Below, one piece after another: positions 8,540 through 16,379 of a stretch of DNA of 64,000 nucleotides. Source of the stretch: Alphaproteobacteria bacterium. GTDB taxonomy: Bacteria; Pseudomonadota; Alphaproteobacteria; Sphingomonadales; Sphingomonadaceae. The position numbers and the translations under genes were made by a program. Below the pieces are notes generated by a model, which was not told where the DNA came from, ran no database searches, and saw only the letters and a program-made list of their open reading frames with translations. The stretch covers positions 744,001 to 808,000 of the forward strand of contig JAUHWC010000001.1 in NCBI GenBank assembly GCA_030424845.1, in the 5' to 3' direction. Every line of letters begins with the position of its first letter. Positions within the stretch are counted from its first letter, which is position 1.

Positions 8540-9367
8540 CTAGCGCGCCTCGCGATCCCGCCCTGAGGCGACAAGGTTCGCCGCATGATCATGCAGCGCT
8601 ACGGCGTGCTCCACCCGGGCAGTGGCGGCGCGCCCGTCGATCAGCTCCAGCAATTGCCGCGAAGCTTCCAGCGCCGCCTCGCGCTTGCCTGCCGTGCGCG
8701 CTTCGCCGGACCTGGCAAAGAGGGCCTGTGCCGAACCATCCCATACGCGCGGGTCAAGCTCCGGCATGGCCATGTCGCTGACGGAAACGCCCGCCTCGTT
8801 CGCCTTGCGCAGGAAACGGTCGATACCGCAGATCAGCCGTGTCTTGCCCAGCGGATCGTAGACGACATCGATCTCGTAGGTCTCAGGGTTGTACTCACCT
8901 TCCCCGGTGGTGTTCAGCCGGGCATCGATATGAATCGACATGATTTCGGGAAGGACACCGAATTCATTGGGTTCATAGGGGTCCTCGAAGACCACGCCCC
9001 GCTCGACCATGGCGCGCATGGCGGGTTCGAAATCCTCGGCAAAGAACACCATGCGTTCATCGAAACTGATGGCGATATGGGTGACGGTGAGCGGCCCCAG
9101 GCCAGCATCCACCGCGCGCGAAACGCGCAGCTGCGTCTCCTCCATGTTGTCATAGGTACGCAGGTCCTGGCCGGACTCTTCCTCCGCCCTGTCGAATTCC
9201 TGCTGCAATTCGGCAAACATGGCATCGAGGGTGGGACCGAAATCGCAACGACTGGGATCGAACGCGAAGTCGCCAATCGCACGCTGCTGCGCCAGCGCGG
9301 GAGATTGCGGCAATGCCAGAGCCGCCAGCACGGCAAGCCATGAGCCCCTTGCCCGATTGGATGCCAT
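8540..9367 (-). CDS. N-terminal part of the interrupted gene: signal peptide, unknown domain, first TPR helices
   Basis: The part read before TAG 8540 is 275 residues. Residues 1-27 are a Sec signal peptide (Arg-rich start, LAVLAALAL core, PALAQ cleavage region). Residues 30-180 form a domain I do not recognise. Helical TPR-like sequence then begins and is cut off in mid-repeat. ATG 9367 is preceded by AGGGGGCAGG and by a good promoter at 9403-9431. If only this part is made, a periplasmic protein without protease domain results. Confidence 0.65.
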   Translation of the reverse strand: MASNRARGSWLAVLAALALPQSPALAQQRAIGDFAFDPSRCDFGPTLDAMFAELQQEFDRAEEESGQDLRTYDNMEETQLRVSRAVDAGLGPLTVTHIAISFDERMVFFAEDFEPAMRAMVERGVVFEDPYEPNEFGVLPEIMSIHIDARLNTTGEGEYNPETYEIDVVYDPLGKTRLICGIDRFLRKANEAGVSVSDMAMPELDPRVWDGSAQALFARSGEARTAGKREAALEASRQLLELIDGRAATARVEHAVALHDHAANLVASGRDREAR

Positions 9368-9402
9368 TGCTGCCTGCCCCCTGTCGGCCATCGAAGGGCC
9401 GC

Positions 9403-9431
9403 AATGCAGCAATCGCTTTCTAGGCTGTCAA
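9403..9431 (-). promoter_or_regulatory. Sigma70-type promoter candidate for the TPR-CHAT gene
   Basis: On the minus strand TTGACA (9426-9431) is a perfect -35, followed after 17 bases by TGCATT (9403-9408) as a weaker -10. It sits about 36 bases upstream of the ATG and after the tRNA, so the gene probably has its own promoter. It also receives possible read-through from the tRNA, since only a weak 5-bp hairpin separates them. Confidence 0.45.
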
Positions 9432-9473
9432 GCAAGGGGCAAGGAAAACCGGGCTATTGCAAATGTCCCGGGA

Positions 9474-9549
<76 letters not shown>

Positions 9550-9564
9550 TATCTGCCAACCTGC

Positions 9565-10449
9565 CTATTGTTCGGGACCCTCCGCGCTGGAAATGGGCTG
9601 CACGACGGGAGTGGACACGGCCGTTTCGCTTGCCGGGATCACCGGGATGGCGGCGCCCGTTTCCGGATCGATCACTTCGCCCACAGCGCCCACCGGCTCG
9701 CCGGCGATCAGGCTGGAGGAGACCCCCGCAGGCATGCCCTGCGCACCCCAGACAGCCACATAGCCGGGCTGCGAGGCGCCATACTGCGCACCGTATCGAC
9801 GGTCCCATTCCGCAGAAAGCTGCTGGTAGCTTTCGTATTCGTCGAAGAAGCGCAGGAACGCGCTCTCCAGCAACGGCAGGTTGAGTGCGGCATATTCGCG
9901 CACATTCTCGCCCTGGTAATTGGGGAAATCGATCGCGATCTGGCGAGCCGCGGCACAGAAATTGGCGCGTGCGCCAGGCAGGGCGAAGTAGTTGTAGACC
10001 TGCGTGGAGTGCTCTTCTCGCGCGCGAATGGCAGCGCGTGCAGAACCTGTCAGGTCACGGAAGCGTTGCTCCATCGTGCGGTTGGCCGAGGCCAGTCCGT
10101 TCGGGAAGCTGCGCAGGAACTGACCGTAGGACGTGTTGATGATCTCGTCATCGGGTCCAAGACAGTTGAGCGCGGCGACATTCCAGCCCGAGCGGAAGTG
10201 CCAGACGGCCTCGTGCTCGTCTATCCCGTGGTTGACCGTCAGGCGTTCGCCAGTAGCGTTCCTTGCCGGAATCTGCATCACATAGGGCGAACCGGCAGGC
10301 GGGATCGGGCGATAGGGTATGGGCTCTGCCTGGACAACCGGCGGCGGCGGCGGGGGCGGCGGAGGCGGCGGAGGCGCGGGAGTGGTGCACCCTGCAACCA
10401 GGGCCAGAGCCACTGCTCCAGCAGCCGTTTTCCAACGCGTCTTCAGCAT
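9565..10449 (-). CDS. Polyproline-linker lipoprotein of unknown function
   Basis: This is a 294-residue predicted lipoprotein. A lipobox (LVAGC) lies about 20 residues from the ATG at 10449, followed by CTTPAP and a run of about 12 prolines that probably spans the periplasm. The remaining 240 residues form a soluble helical domain with no family I recognise, ending in a Pro/Val/Thr-rich tail. ATG 10449 was chosen because it places the lipobox correctly and has GGGAAAGAGG upstream; the ATGs further up (10503, 10491) would bury the signal. The proline run is encoded by a GGC/GGA-type triplet repeat (about 10340-10380) and could vary in length without frameshift. It is followed by tRNA-Ala, 15 bases downstream. 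Confidence 0.7.
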   Translation of the reverse strand: MLKTRWKTAAGAVALALVAGCTTPAPPPPPPPPPPPPVVQAEPIPYRPIPPAGSPYVMQIPARNATGERLTVNHGIDEHEAVWHFRSGWNVAALNCLGPDDEIINTSYGQFLRSFPNGLASANRTMEQRFRDLTGSARAAIRAREEHSTQVYNYFALPGARANFCAAARQIAIDFPNYQGENVREYAALNLPLLESAFLRFFDEYESYQQLSAEWDRRYGAQYGASQPGYVAVWGAQGMPAGVSSSLIAGEPVGAVGEVIDPETGAAIPVIPASETAVSTPVVQPISSAEGPEQ

Positions 10450-10548
10450 CCTCTTTCCCGATCCGATCTTCGATTGCCGCAATCCGGCCATGCTATCCGG
10501 CATAGCGCCTTAACCGCAACTTGCCGGCTTACCTAGCGCGCTCTTTAT

Positions 10549-10588
10549 GCAAAAGAAATGCCCGGGATGCGGCAAGGCACCCCGGGCA
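10549..10588 (-). terminator. Rho-independent terminator after the Bax-inhibitor-1 gene
   Basis: Read on the minus strand, TGCCCGGG (10581-10588) pairs with CCCGGGCA (10559-10566), with further pairing inside the loop, and is followed by TTTCTTTTG. It begins about 40 bases beyond the stop at 10629 and separates this gene from the lipoprotein gene downstream. Confidence 0.8.
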
Positions 10589-10628
10589 CGATGAAATGAA
10601 TCGCCTGTGCGGCGAATTGCGCGAAGGC

Positions 10629-11411
10629 TTATTCGCGGCTGCCGAACATCTGCAGCAGGAAGATGAACATGTTGATGAAATCGAGGTAGAGGTTCAGCGC
10701 ACCGAAGATAACGGCGCGGCCCGCAAACTCGGTTCCACGTACATACTGGTACTGGTCCTTCAGGCGCTGCGTGTCATAGGCTGTCAGGCCGGCGAAGATC
10801 AGCACGCCGATGGCCGAGATCGCCAGCTGGAACAGGCCCGACTGGAAGACAAAGGCGTTGAGCAGCATCGCCACCAGCAGGCCGACCACGCCCATGATCA
10901 GGAAGCTGCCCCAACCGGACAGGTCCTTCTTCGTGGTGTAGCCATAGAGGCTGAGGCCGGCAAAGGCCGCCGCCGTTGCGAAGAACGAGGTGGCGATCGA
11001 CTGCCCGGTGTAGATCACGAAGATCGTGGACAGCGACAGGCCGAAAGTCGTCGCAAAGCCCCAGAACATCGCCTGCAGCACTGTCTTGCCGGCGTTCTTG
11101 GCGCCAAACCACCAGAACAGCATGAAGGCCAGCGGCGAAAGCTGGATGATCCAGCCAAGCATGGTCGGCTGGATGCTCATGCCACGCTCTGTCATCACCA
11201 ACTGGTATGCAGATTCGAACATCGGCGAGTTGACGAACAGCATCGCCACGATGCCGGTTAGCAGCACACCCGATGCCATGTAGTTGTAAATCGACAGCAT
11301 GTGCTTGCGCAGGCCAGCATCAAAGGTCGTGCGGTCAGCAACGCCACCAGTCTGGCTTGGCGACATGCCGAAGCCCTGTCGGGTCGCCCGGTCGTCGTTC
11401 CAGTTTGCCAT
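10629..11411 (-). CDS. Bax inhibitor-1 / YccA family membrane protein
   Basis: This is a 260-residue inner-membrane protein with about seven transmembrane helices after a 35-residue cytoplasmic N-terminus. Length, helix pattern and the C-terminal TAYDTQRLK and NLYLDFINMF segments fit the BI-1/TMBIM family (YccA, YbhL, YetJ). Some members conduct calcium, and YccA modulates FtsH proteolysis; the role here is unknown. ATG 11411 has AAGGAG 11 bases upstream and is preferred over TTG 11420. Its terminator is at 10549-10588. A TTAACCAT sequence (CtrA half-site-like) lies about 100 bases upstream. Confidence 0.9.
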   Translation of the reverse strand: MANWNDDRATRQGFGMSPSQTGGVADRTTFDAGLRKHMLSIYNYMASGVLLTGIVAMLFVNSPMFESAYQLVMTERGMSIQPTMLGWIIQLSPLAFMLFWWFGAKNAGKTVLQAMFWGFATTFGLSLSTIFVIYTGQSIATSFFATAAAFAGLSLYGYTTKKDLSGWGSFLIMGVVGLLVAMLLNAFVFQSGLFQLAISAIGVLIFAGLTAYDTQRLKDQYQYVRGTEFAGRAVIFGALNLYLDFINMFIFLLQMFGSRE

Positions 11412-11531
11412 TTGATCCAAAACTCCTTGTTGTCGGGCGCGGAAATACGCTCCCGGCTGCCCGCAATATCGGCATCTTGCGAGCCGTTTTCAAGCAAAAC
11501 CGGACCAGCGATGGTTAACGGCCCAAAGCCC

Positions 11532-12329
11532 CTATTCGCGGGCTTCCCGGGCCATCTCCGCGCCCCTGTCGCGAGCCGCGCGCAGGCAGGCTGTCATCAG
11601 TTTCTGCATGACCTCGCCATCATCGAGTACATCCAGCCCGGCGCGGGTCGTCCCGCCCTTGCTGGCGACCATGTCGGCCAATGCGGCGGGCTCATGCCGG
11701 GAGCCGGAGGCCAGCGCGGATGCCCCTTCCACCATGCTCAGCGCCAGCCGCCGCGCCTGCTCTTCTTCCAGGCCAAGACGCGTCGCCGCTGATCCGAGGG
11801 CATCGATGAAACGATAGACGAAGGCTGGACCGCTGCCGACAAGCGCGGTGACAAGGTCGAAACTGGATTCGGCCACCCATTCCGGTGTCCCAAGCGGCAC
11901 GAAGAAGTCCAGCACCGATGCACGCTCTTCCTCCGACAGGTCATCGGCTGCCAGGCCGAGCGGCGACTTGCCCAGGGCAACCGCAAGGTTCGGCATGACG
12001 CGCACAATACCGCGCGCAGCCGGGAATTGGCCAGCAAGCGTATCCAGCTGTACGCCAGCGAGCAGTGACAGGATCATCGTGCGGTCGCCAACCAGCGGAG
12101 CGACTTGCGGCGCAACTTCGCGCAGGCTCTGGGGCTTCACCCCCAGCATTATTGCATCGAATTCGCCGGTTTCGGGCAGTTCGCGCAGGACAGTGATGTC
12201 ACCCGGCGCATTTTCGCGAACCGGATCGACGATGGTGAAACGGGATGCGGGGATACCGTGGGCAAGCCAGCCTTCGAGCATGGCGCCCGCCATATTGCCG
12301 CATCCGACAAGCAGGATAGAATCGAACAT
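11532..12329 (-). CDS. proC: Pyrroline-5-carboxylate reductase ProC
   Basis: Performs the last step of proline synthesis, NAD(P)H-dependent reduction of P5C. The 265-residue protein has a Rossmann motif VGCGNMAG (residues 8-15), a substrate region VGSGPAF, and the C-terminal dimerisation signature VASKGGTTRAGL near residues 215-230. ATG 12329 starts exactly at the fold (MFDSILLVGCG); the frame further upstream overlaps the YbjN gene and is not coding. It follows the ybjN-like gene by 13 bases, so the pair is probably one operon. Confidence 0.94.
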   Translation of the reverse strand: MFDSILLVGCGNMAGAMLEGWLAHGIPASRFTIVDPVRENAPGDITVLRELPETGEFDAIMLGVKPQSLREVAPQVAPLVGDRTMILSLLAGVQLDTLAGQFPAARGIVRVMPNLAVALGKSPLGLAADDLSEEERASVLDFFVPLGTPEWVAESSFDLVTALVGSGPAFVYRFIDALGSAATRLGLEEEQARRLALSMVEGASALASGSRHEPAALADMVASKGGTTRAGLDVLDDGEVMQKLMTACLRAARDRGAEMAREARE

Positions 12330-12342
12330 GGCGGGCCAGATA

Positions 12343-12849
12343 TCAGGCTTCGCCCATTGCATCCACCAAAGCGGCATCCAACGCCTCGCGCGGGGTCTTG
12401 TCACCCCACAGCACGAACTGGAACGCAGGGTAGAAGCGATCGCATTCGGCAACCGCACTTTCCACCGCCATCTGCGCTACCGGCAAGCTGAGCAGGCCAT
12501 CGCGACCGACCACCAGGCCGTGGCGATAGAGCAGGACCCCGCCCTGCGACCAGATATCGAAATGGCCCAGCCAGAGCTGCTCGTTGACAAGCGCCAGCAA
12601 CTCGAAGGCAGCCGGTTTCTTCTGGTCGGGAACGCGCACTTCGGGCAGGCAGAGCAGTTGCAGCACCTGGTCTTCGCGCCGCCAGATCGCACGCAACTGG
12701 TAGGTCGTCCAGCTACCCGGAATATCGGCGCAGACTTCATCCTCGTTCACGAACTCGCACGGCCAGCCATTGGCATCGAAGAACGCTGCCAGCAGCTCAA
12801 CCGGCGCGGCATCCTCGTTTATGTCCATCGTCTCTCTGGCGATCGGCAT
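12343..12849 (-). CDS. YbjN domain-containing protein
   Basis: This is a 168-residue soluble protein of the YbjN family (type III secretion chaperone-like fold), with the conserved GSWTTYQLRAIWR, LVNEQLWLGHFD and FYPAFQFVLW blocks. Family members in alphaproteobacteria lie next to proC, as here, and their molecular role is not established; E. coli YbjN affects motility and stress responses. The start chosen is ATG 12849 with AAGGGA 9 bases upstream. ATG 12828 (MDINEDAAP), preceded by AGAGAG, is nearly as good. It is 13 bases from proC. Confidence 0.8.
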   Translation of the reverse strand: MPIARETMDINEDAAPVELLAAFFDANGWPCEFVNEDEVCADIPGSWTTYQLRAIWRREDQVLQLLCLPEVRVPDQKKPAAFELLALVNEQLWLGHFDIWSQGGVLLYRHGLVVGRDGLLSLPVAQMAVESAVAECDRFYPAFQFVLWGDKTPREALDAALVDAMGEA

Positions 12850-13060
12850 GTGGAACGGTCCCTTGCCGCTTTCCGCGGCCTTGTTTCGATGCCGCATGAA
12901 TGCGCCGGGAGGCAGCCGCAGCGCAATGTGCAGCCGTGGCGTCATCGGGGAGAACTGCCACAAGCCTGTTGGCAAGATGTGCAAAAATAGTTGGGGAACG
13001 CGGTGGCAAACCTGTGGGAAAACCGTGGATTTCCCTGCTTCTCGGGCAATTCCAGACAGA

Positions 13061-14620
13061 TCAGTCCAGCGCCAGCACCTCTTCACCCTCGGCGCTGGTG
13101 AAGCGGAACGAGTCAATCCCCTCCTCTGCCAGGCGGGTGACAAAACGCTGCGCCTCACCCGCGCTGTCGAACGGGCCGGTCAGCAGCCTGTTGGTGGCGT
13201 TCCAGCGTGCCCGATAGGGGCTGAAGCCATCCAGCGCCCCATTGGCGGTTCGCGCAATGCGTCTCCAGTCAAAGCGGAAAGCGGAGATATCCTGCCCGGT
13301 TGCCACCTGCACCCAATGCCGGCTGGGGTGCGGCGGCGGGGGCGGCGGTTCCGGCACGCGCTCCTCGCGGACAGGCTCGATCGTGGTGATGTCCACCGCG
13401 CCGGCCGCGGCCTGCACAGGGGCATCAGCATCCGGCAGGGAGAAATCGGCAAAGGCATCCGCCAGGCTGACCTGTGGCTCGGGCTCGGGCGCAGAGTGTT
13501 CAGGTGTTGAGGCAGCAAGCGAGAAGGACGGCCCGGGCAGCAGGTCTTGCGGCTCGGCCGCGGCAACGGATGCAGGCCTGCGGCTATCCGCCTCCTGTTC
13601 AACCGACGCGACCACTGCGGCAACCTCACTCTGTCGCTGCTGCTGCGCCTGCGAGGGAGCAAGGGCGGGAAGCTCCTGATCGACTTGCGTCCGTGCGCGA
13701 GCGCTTCTGCCCAGCGGCTCGCCTTCGGGAATGAGCCGCGCATCCGATCGCCCGGACGGCCGCGGATTGGCCGGCGTGATCACCCGGCGCGCCAGTTGCG
13801 GGTCCTCGCGCCCGATATCGGCAACCTCGGGGAACCGCCCGAGATTGGCTGCGGCGGCCTGCTGGGCGCGGGTCAGGCGGGGCATGTAGCGCAGGTAAGG
13901 TGCAAGGCGGGACGAAAGCCGCGCCGGCAGCATGGTTTCGGCAATGGTGATCGCCTCTTCCTCCTGCCCGAGGATCGCCAGCCCGAAAGCGCGGGCGCGA
14001 TAGGCCGCCAGGTCGCGGCGTTGCAACGATGGCAGCAGGACGGCCTCGAAAGCTGCCTGGTCACCGGAAATCGCATGGCTGAGCGCAAGGCGGCGGATGG
14101 TTTCCGGGTTTTCGGAGCGGGCCAGCGCCGAGGAGTAGAGCGATTGAGCCTGGGCATTCTCCCCGATCAGGTCGAAAGCCAGTCCGCGGTCGGTCGCGTA
14201 GGGATCAAGGTTCTCACCAGCAGCTTCGGCCCGGTCGAACAGTTCAAGGGCAGTGACCGGGTCCTGTCGCCTCAGCGCCACCAGGGCCTGGCCGGCGAGC
14301 GCCCGCCCGTCATCGGCATCCACAGCCCGCGCCCGGTTGAAGAAGCCTTCGGCCGCGTCGATATCGCCCAGTTCGATCGAAGCGCGCCCGGCATCGATCA
14401 GCGCGGGCAGCGACTCCGGGTTGCGCGACAGGCGGCGCAAGGCTTCGTTCAATTGCTCCGAAGCCGGGTCCGGCAAGGCCTGCACCACAGCCTGCGCCCT
14501 TGCCGCGCCGGCAGGAGCAAGCATCGCCACGCCAAGCGCAGCCATGATCGATGCAAGAGGCAGTAATGCAGCCGGCATGGATTTGTGGTGCCGGAAGCCG
14601 GCCAGGTGCAGGAACATCAT
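13061..14620 (-). CDS. TPR and SPOR domain exported protein downstream of ftsZ
   Basis: This 519-residue envelope protein has an N-terminal hydrophobic signal ending in AARAQA, then TPR-like helical repeats (about residues 50-240), a Pro/Ala/Glu-rich linker (270-430), and a C-terminal SPOR domain (435-519: HWVQVATGQD, GPFDSAGEAQRF). SPOR domains bind denuded glycan strands at the septum, so septal localisation is expected. Its position directly after ftsZ on the same strand supports a role in division or septal wall remodelling. ATG 14620 (or 14617) has TAGGTAG upstream; ATG 14578 would also leave a complete signal peptide. Confidence 0.8.
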   Translation of the reverse strand: MMFLHLAGFRHHKSMPAALLPLASIMAALGVAMLAPAGAARAQAVVQALPDPASEQLNEALRRLSRNPESLPALIDAGRASIELGDIDAAEGFFNRARAVDADDGRALAGQALVALRRQDPVTALELFDRAEAAGENLDPYATDRGLAFDLIGENAQAQSLYSSALARSENPETIRRLALSHAISGDQAAFEAVLLPSLQRRDLAAYRARAFGLAILGQEEEAITIAETMLPARLSSRLAPYLRYMPRLTRAQQAAAANLGRFPEVADIGREDPQLARRVITPANPRPSGRSDARLIPEGEPLGRSARARTQVDQELPALAPSQAQQQRQSEVAAVVASVEQEADSRRPASVAAAEPQDLLPGPSFSLAASTPEHSAPEPEPQVSLADAFADFSLPDADAPVQAAAGAVDITTIEPVREERVPEPPPPPPHPSRHWVQVATGQDISAFRFDWRRIARTANGALDGFSPYRARWNATNRLLTGPFDSAGEAQRFVTRLAEEGIDSFRFTSAEGEEVLALD

Positions 14621-14666
14621 GCCTGGCTACCTATGCCGACTGCCGACAACCGCAAGTGAATAGCGA

Positions 14667-16256
14667 TTACTGGTTGTTCTGGCGCCCCAGGAAGCGGGGA
14701 ATGCGCATGGCAGGCGCGCTGTCCTCCTCGCTTTCATCGTCCCCATCGGCATCACTGTCCTTGCCGGTCAGGTTGGCCATGCGTTCGAACAGGGTGCTGC
14801 CCGGCGATGAAGGAGCGGCAACCTGTTCTGCGGGGGCGGAATCCTGCCCCGCCAGCCTGCTCGCATCCAGCAGCAGCTCATCCTCTTCGGGATCGGCCTC
14901 GTCGCTGTCGGCAGCAAGATCATCGGTCAGTTCGAACATGCCGTCATCTTCGTCTTCGGGCTGCGGGGGCGCGGAAGTTGCACCGGTCAGCGAAGCGAAA
15001 TCACCCGGCACATCCTCGCTGTCCTCGTCTTCGTCGGCATCTGCCGGACGCGAGAAGTCGAGCGGCTGCTCCACTGCGGCAGCGGACGATTCCTCCGGCT
15101 CGGCCGGCTTGGATGCTGCGAAGGGACTGGACAGGGCTTCGGACAGGTTGGTGTCTTCGGACGGTTCTTCATCCTTGGCTTCTTCGACTTCCGGCAAGGC
15201 ATCCTCGGCCGGAAGCGGCAAGACCGGCTTCTTCGGTCCGCGCGCTGAGCCAAGGCCGAGCGACTGGGTCGCCGCCCGTGACTGTTCGCCCGACTGTTCG
15301 ATGCCGGTGGCCACCACGGACACGCGGATCTTGCCCTCGAGGTCGGGATTGAAGGCCGAACCCCAGATGATGTTCGCTTCCGGGTCCACCAGTTCGCGAA
15401 TGTGGTTGGCAGCCTCGTCCACTTCCAGCAGGCGCATGTCCTCGCCGCCGATGATGGAGATGATCACGCCCTTCGCGCCTTGCATGGAAACACCGTCCAG
15501 CAGCGGATTGGCAATGGCGCGTTCAGCAGCTTCGAGCGCGCGATTGTCGCCCTCGCCCTCGCCGGTGCCCATCATGGCCTTGCCCATCTCGTTCATCACC
15601 GAACGGATATCGGCAAAGTCGAGGTTGATCAGGCCCGGCATCACCATCAGGTCGGTGATGGAGCGCACGCCCTGCTGCAGCACTTCGTCTGCCAGCTGGA
15701 ACGCTTCCTTGAAGGTGGTGTCGCTCTTGGCGACGAGGAACAGGTTCTGGTTGGGGATGACGATCAGCGTATCGACATGCTTCTGCAGCTCTTCGATGCC
15801 CGCTTCGGCAGAGCGCATCCGGCGCGTGCCTTCGAACAGGAAGGGCTTGGTCACCACACCCACGGTCAGGATGCCCTTGCCGCGCGCGATCTCGGCAATC
15901 ACGGGCGCTGCGCCAGTGCCGGTGCCGCCGCCCATGCCGGCCGCGATGAAGACCATGTTCACGCCTTCCAGCGCGCGCTCGATCTCCTCGACGGTTTCCT
16001 CCGCAGCCGCGCGACCCACTTCGGGGCGCGAACCGGCACCGAGCCCCTGGGTAATGTCAGGCCCCAGCTGGATACGGTGTTCGGCCACGGCGTTGTTGAG
16101 CGCCTGAGCATCGGTGTTGGCGACGATGAAATCGACCCCCTCGATCTCGGACTGGATCATGTTGGCAATGGCGTTGCCGCCGGCGCCGCCAACGCCGATC
16201 ACGGTGATCCGGGGGCGCAGTTCCTCCACAGAGGGCGGTCCGATATTGATGCTCAT
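14667..16256 (-). CDS. ftsZ: Cell division GTPase FtsZ
   Basis: Tubulin homologue forming the cytoplasmic Z-ring. The 529-residue protein has GGAGGNA (23-29), the tubulin signature GMGGGTGTG (107-115) and the T7 synergy loop NLDFAD (211-216). After the GTPase core (to about 320) comes an unusually long acidic linker of about 195 residues rich in Glu, Asp, Ala and Ser. The C-terminal peptide [11 protein letters not shown] binds FtsA and other partners. ATG 16256 has GGGAGA 8 bases upstream; the frame extension to 16313 is not needed. It is separated from ftsA by 123 bases that hold a candidate promoter. Confidence 0.97.
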   Translation of the reverse strand: MSINIGPPSVEELRPRITVIGVGGAGGNAIANMIQSEIEGVDFIVANTDAQALNNAVAEHRIQLGPDITQGLGAGSRPEVGRAAAEETVEEIERALEGVNMVFIAAGMGGGTGTGAAPVIAEIARGKGILTVGVVTKPFLFEGTRRMRSAEAGIEELQKHVDTLIVIPNQNLFLVAKSDTTFKEAFQLADEVLQQGVRSITDLMVMPGLINLDFADIRSVMNEMGKAMMGTGEGEGDNRALEAAERAIANPLLDGVSMQGAKGVIISIIGGEDMRLLEVDEAANHIRELVDPEANIIWGSAFNPDLEGKIRVSVVATGIEQSGEQSRAATQSLGLGSARGPKKPVLPLPAEDALPEVEEAKDEEPSEDTNLSEALSSPFAASKPAEPEESSAAAVEQPLDFSRPADADEDEDSEDVPGDFASLTGATSAPPQPEDEDDGMFELTDDLAADSDEADPEEDELLLDASRLAGQDSAPAEQVAAPSSPGSTLFERMANLTGKDSDADGDDESEEDSAPAMRIPRFLGRQNNQ

Positions 16257-16330
16257 GTCTGCGATCTCCCGCGCGGGAGCCTCCTTAAGAATATTCTGTC
16301 CCACTTGTGCCACAAAGCGAATCGCGGCGT

Positions 16331-16360
16331 GAATAGGTAAATCGATGTATCCACAGTCAA
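16331..16360 (-). promoter_or_regulatory. Candidate ftsZ promoter overlapping a DnaA-box-like 9-mer
   Basis: Between ftsA and ftsZ, minus-strand TTGACT (16355-16360) can serve as a -35, with a weak TATTCA/CTATTC near 16330-16336 as -10. The plus-strand 9-mer GTATCCACA (16347-16355) differs by one base from the DnaA box TTATCCACA and touches the -35. Caulobacter DnaA regulates ftsZ, so the overlap is suggestive, but one imperfect box is weak evidence. Confidence 0.35.
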
Positions 16361-16379
16361 ACGCGCCGGGTGCCGCACG

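Larger units (their letters stand above)
6116..9367 (-). pseudogene. Periplasmic TPR-CHAT protein gene interrupted by one in-frame TAG
   Basis: A single reading frame runs from ATG 9367 to the stop at 6116 and is broken only by TAG at 8540-8542, codon 276 of 1083. The flanking residues (DREAR before, LLARALELADAEL after) join into a continuous TPR helix, with no frame change and no missing segment. An ancestral CAG, GAG or AAG codon is the simplest explanation. Intact it would be an exported protein: signal peptide, unknown N-terminal domain, TPR repeats, C-terminal CHAT protease domain. Neither downstream candidate start (GTG 8470, ATG 8446) has a ribosome site, so separate expression of the C-terminal half is doubtful. 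Sequencing error, real inactivation and readthrough all remain possible. Confidence 0.8.

Noticed and set aside
8540-8542. TAG read as pyrrolysine
   Set aside because: Pyrrolysine coding is not known in this group and no pyl genes are in the window. Ordinary mutation or sequencing error is simpler.
9432-9473. Terminator directly after tRNA-Ala
   Set aside because: A 5-bp CCGGG/CCCGG stem with a 13-base loop and a broken T-tract is too weak to call.
13000-13060. Terminator after the SPOR gene
   Set aside because: Only short imperfect pairing and no T-tract on the minus strand; left unannotated.
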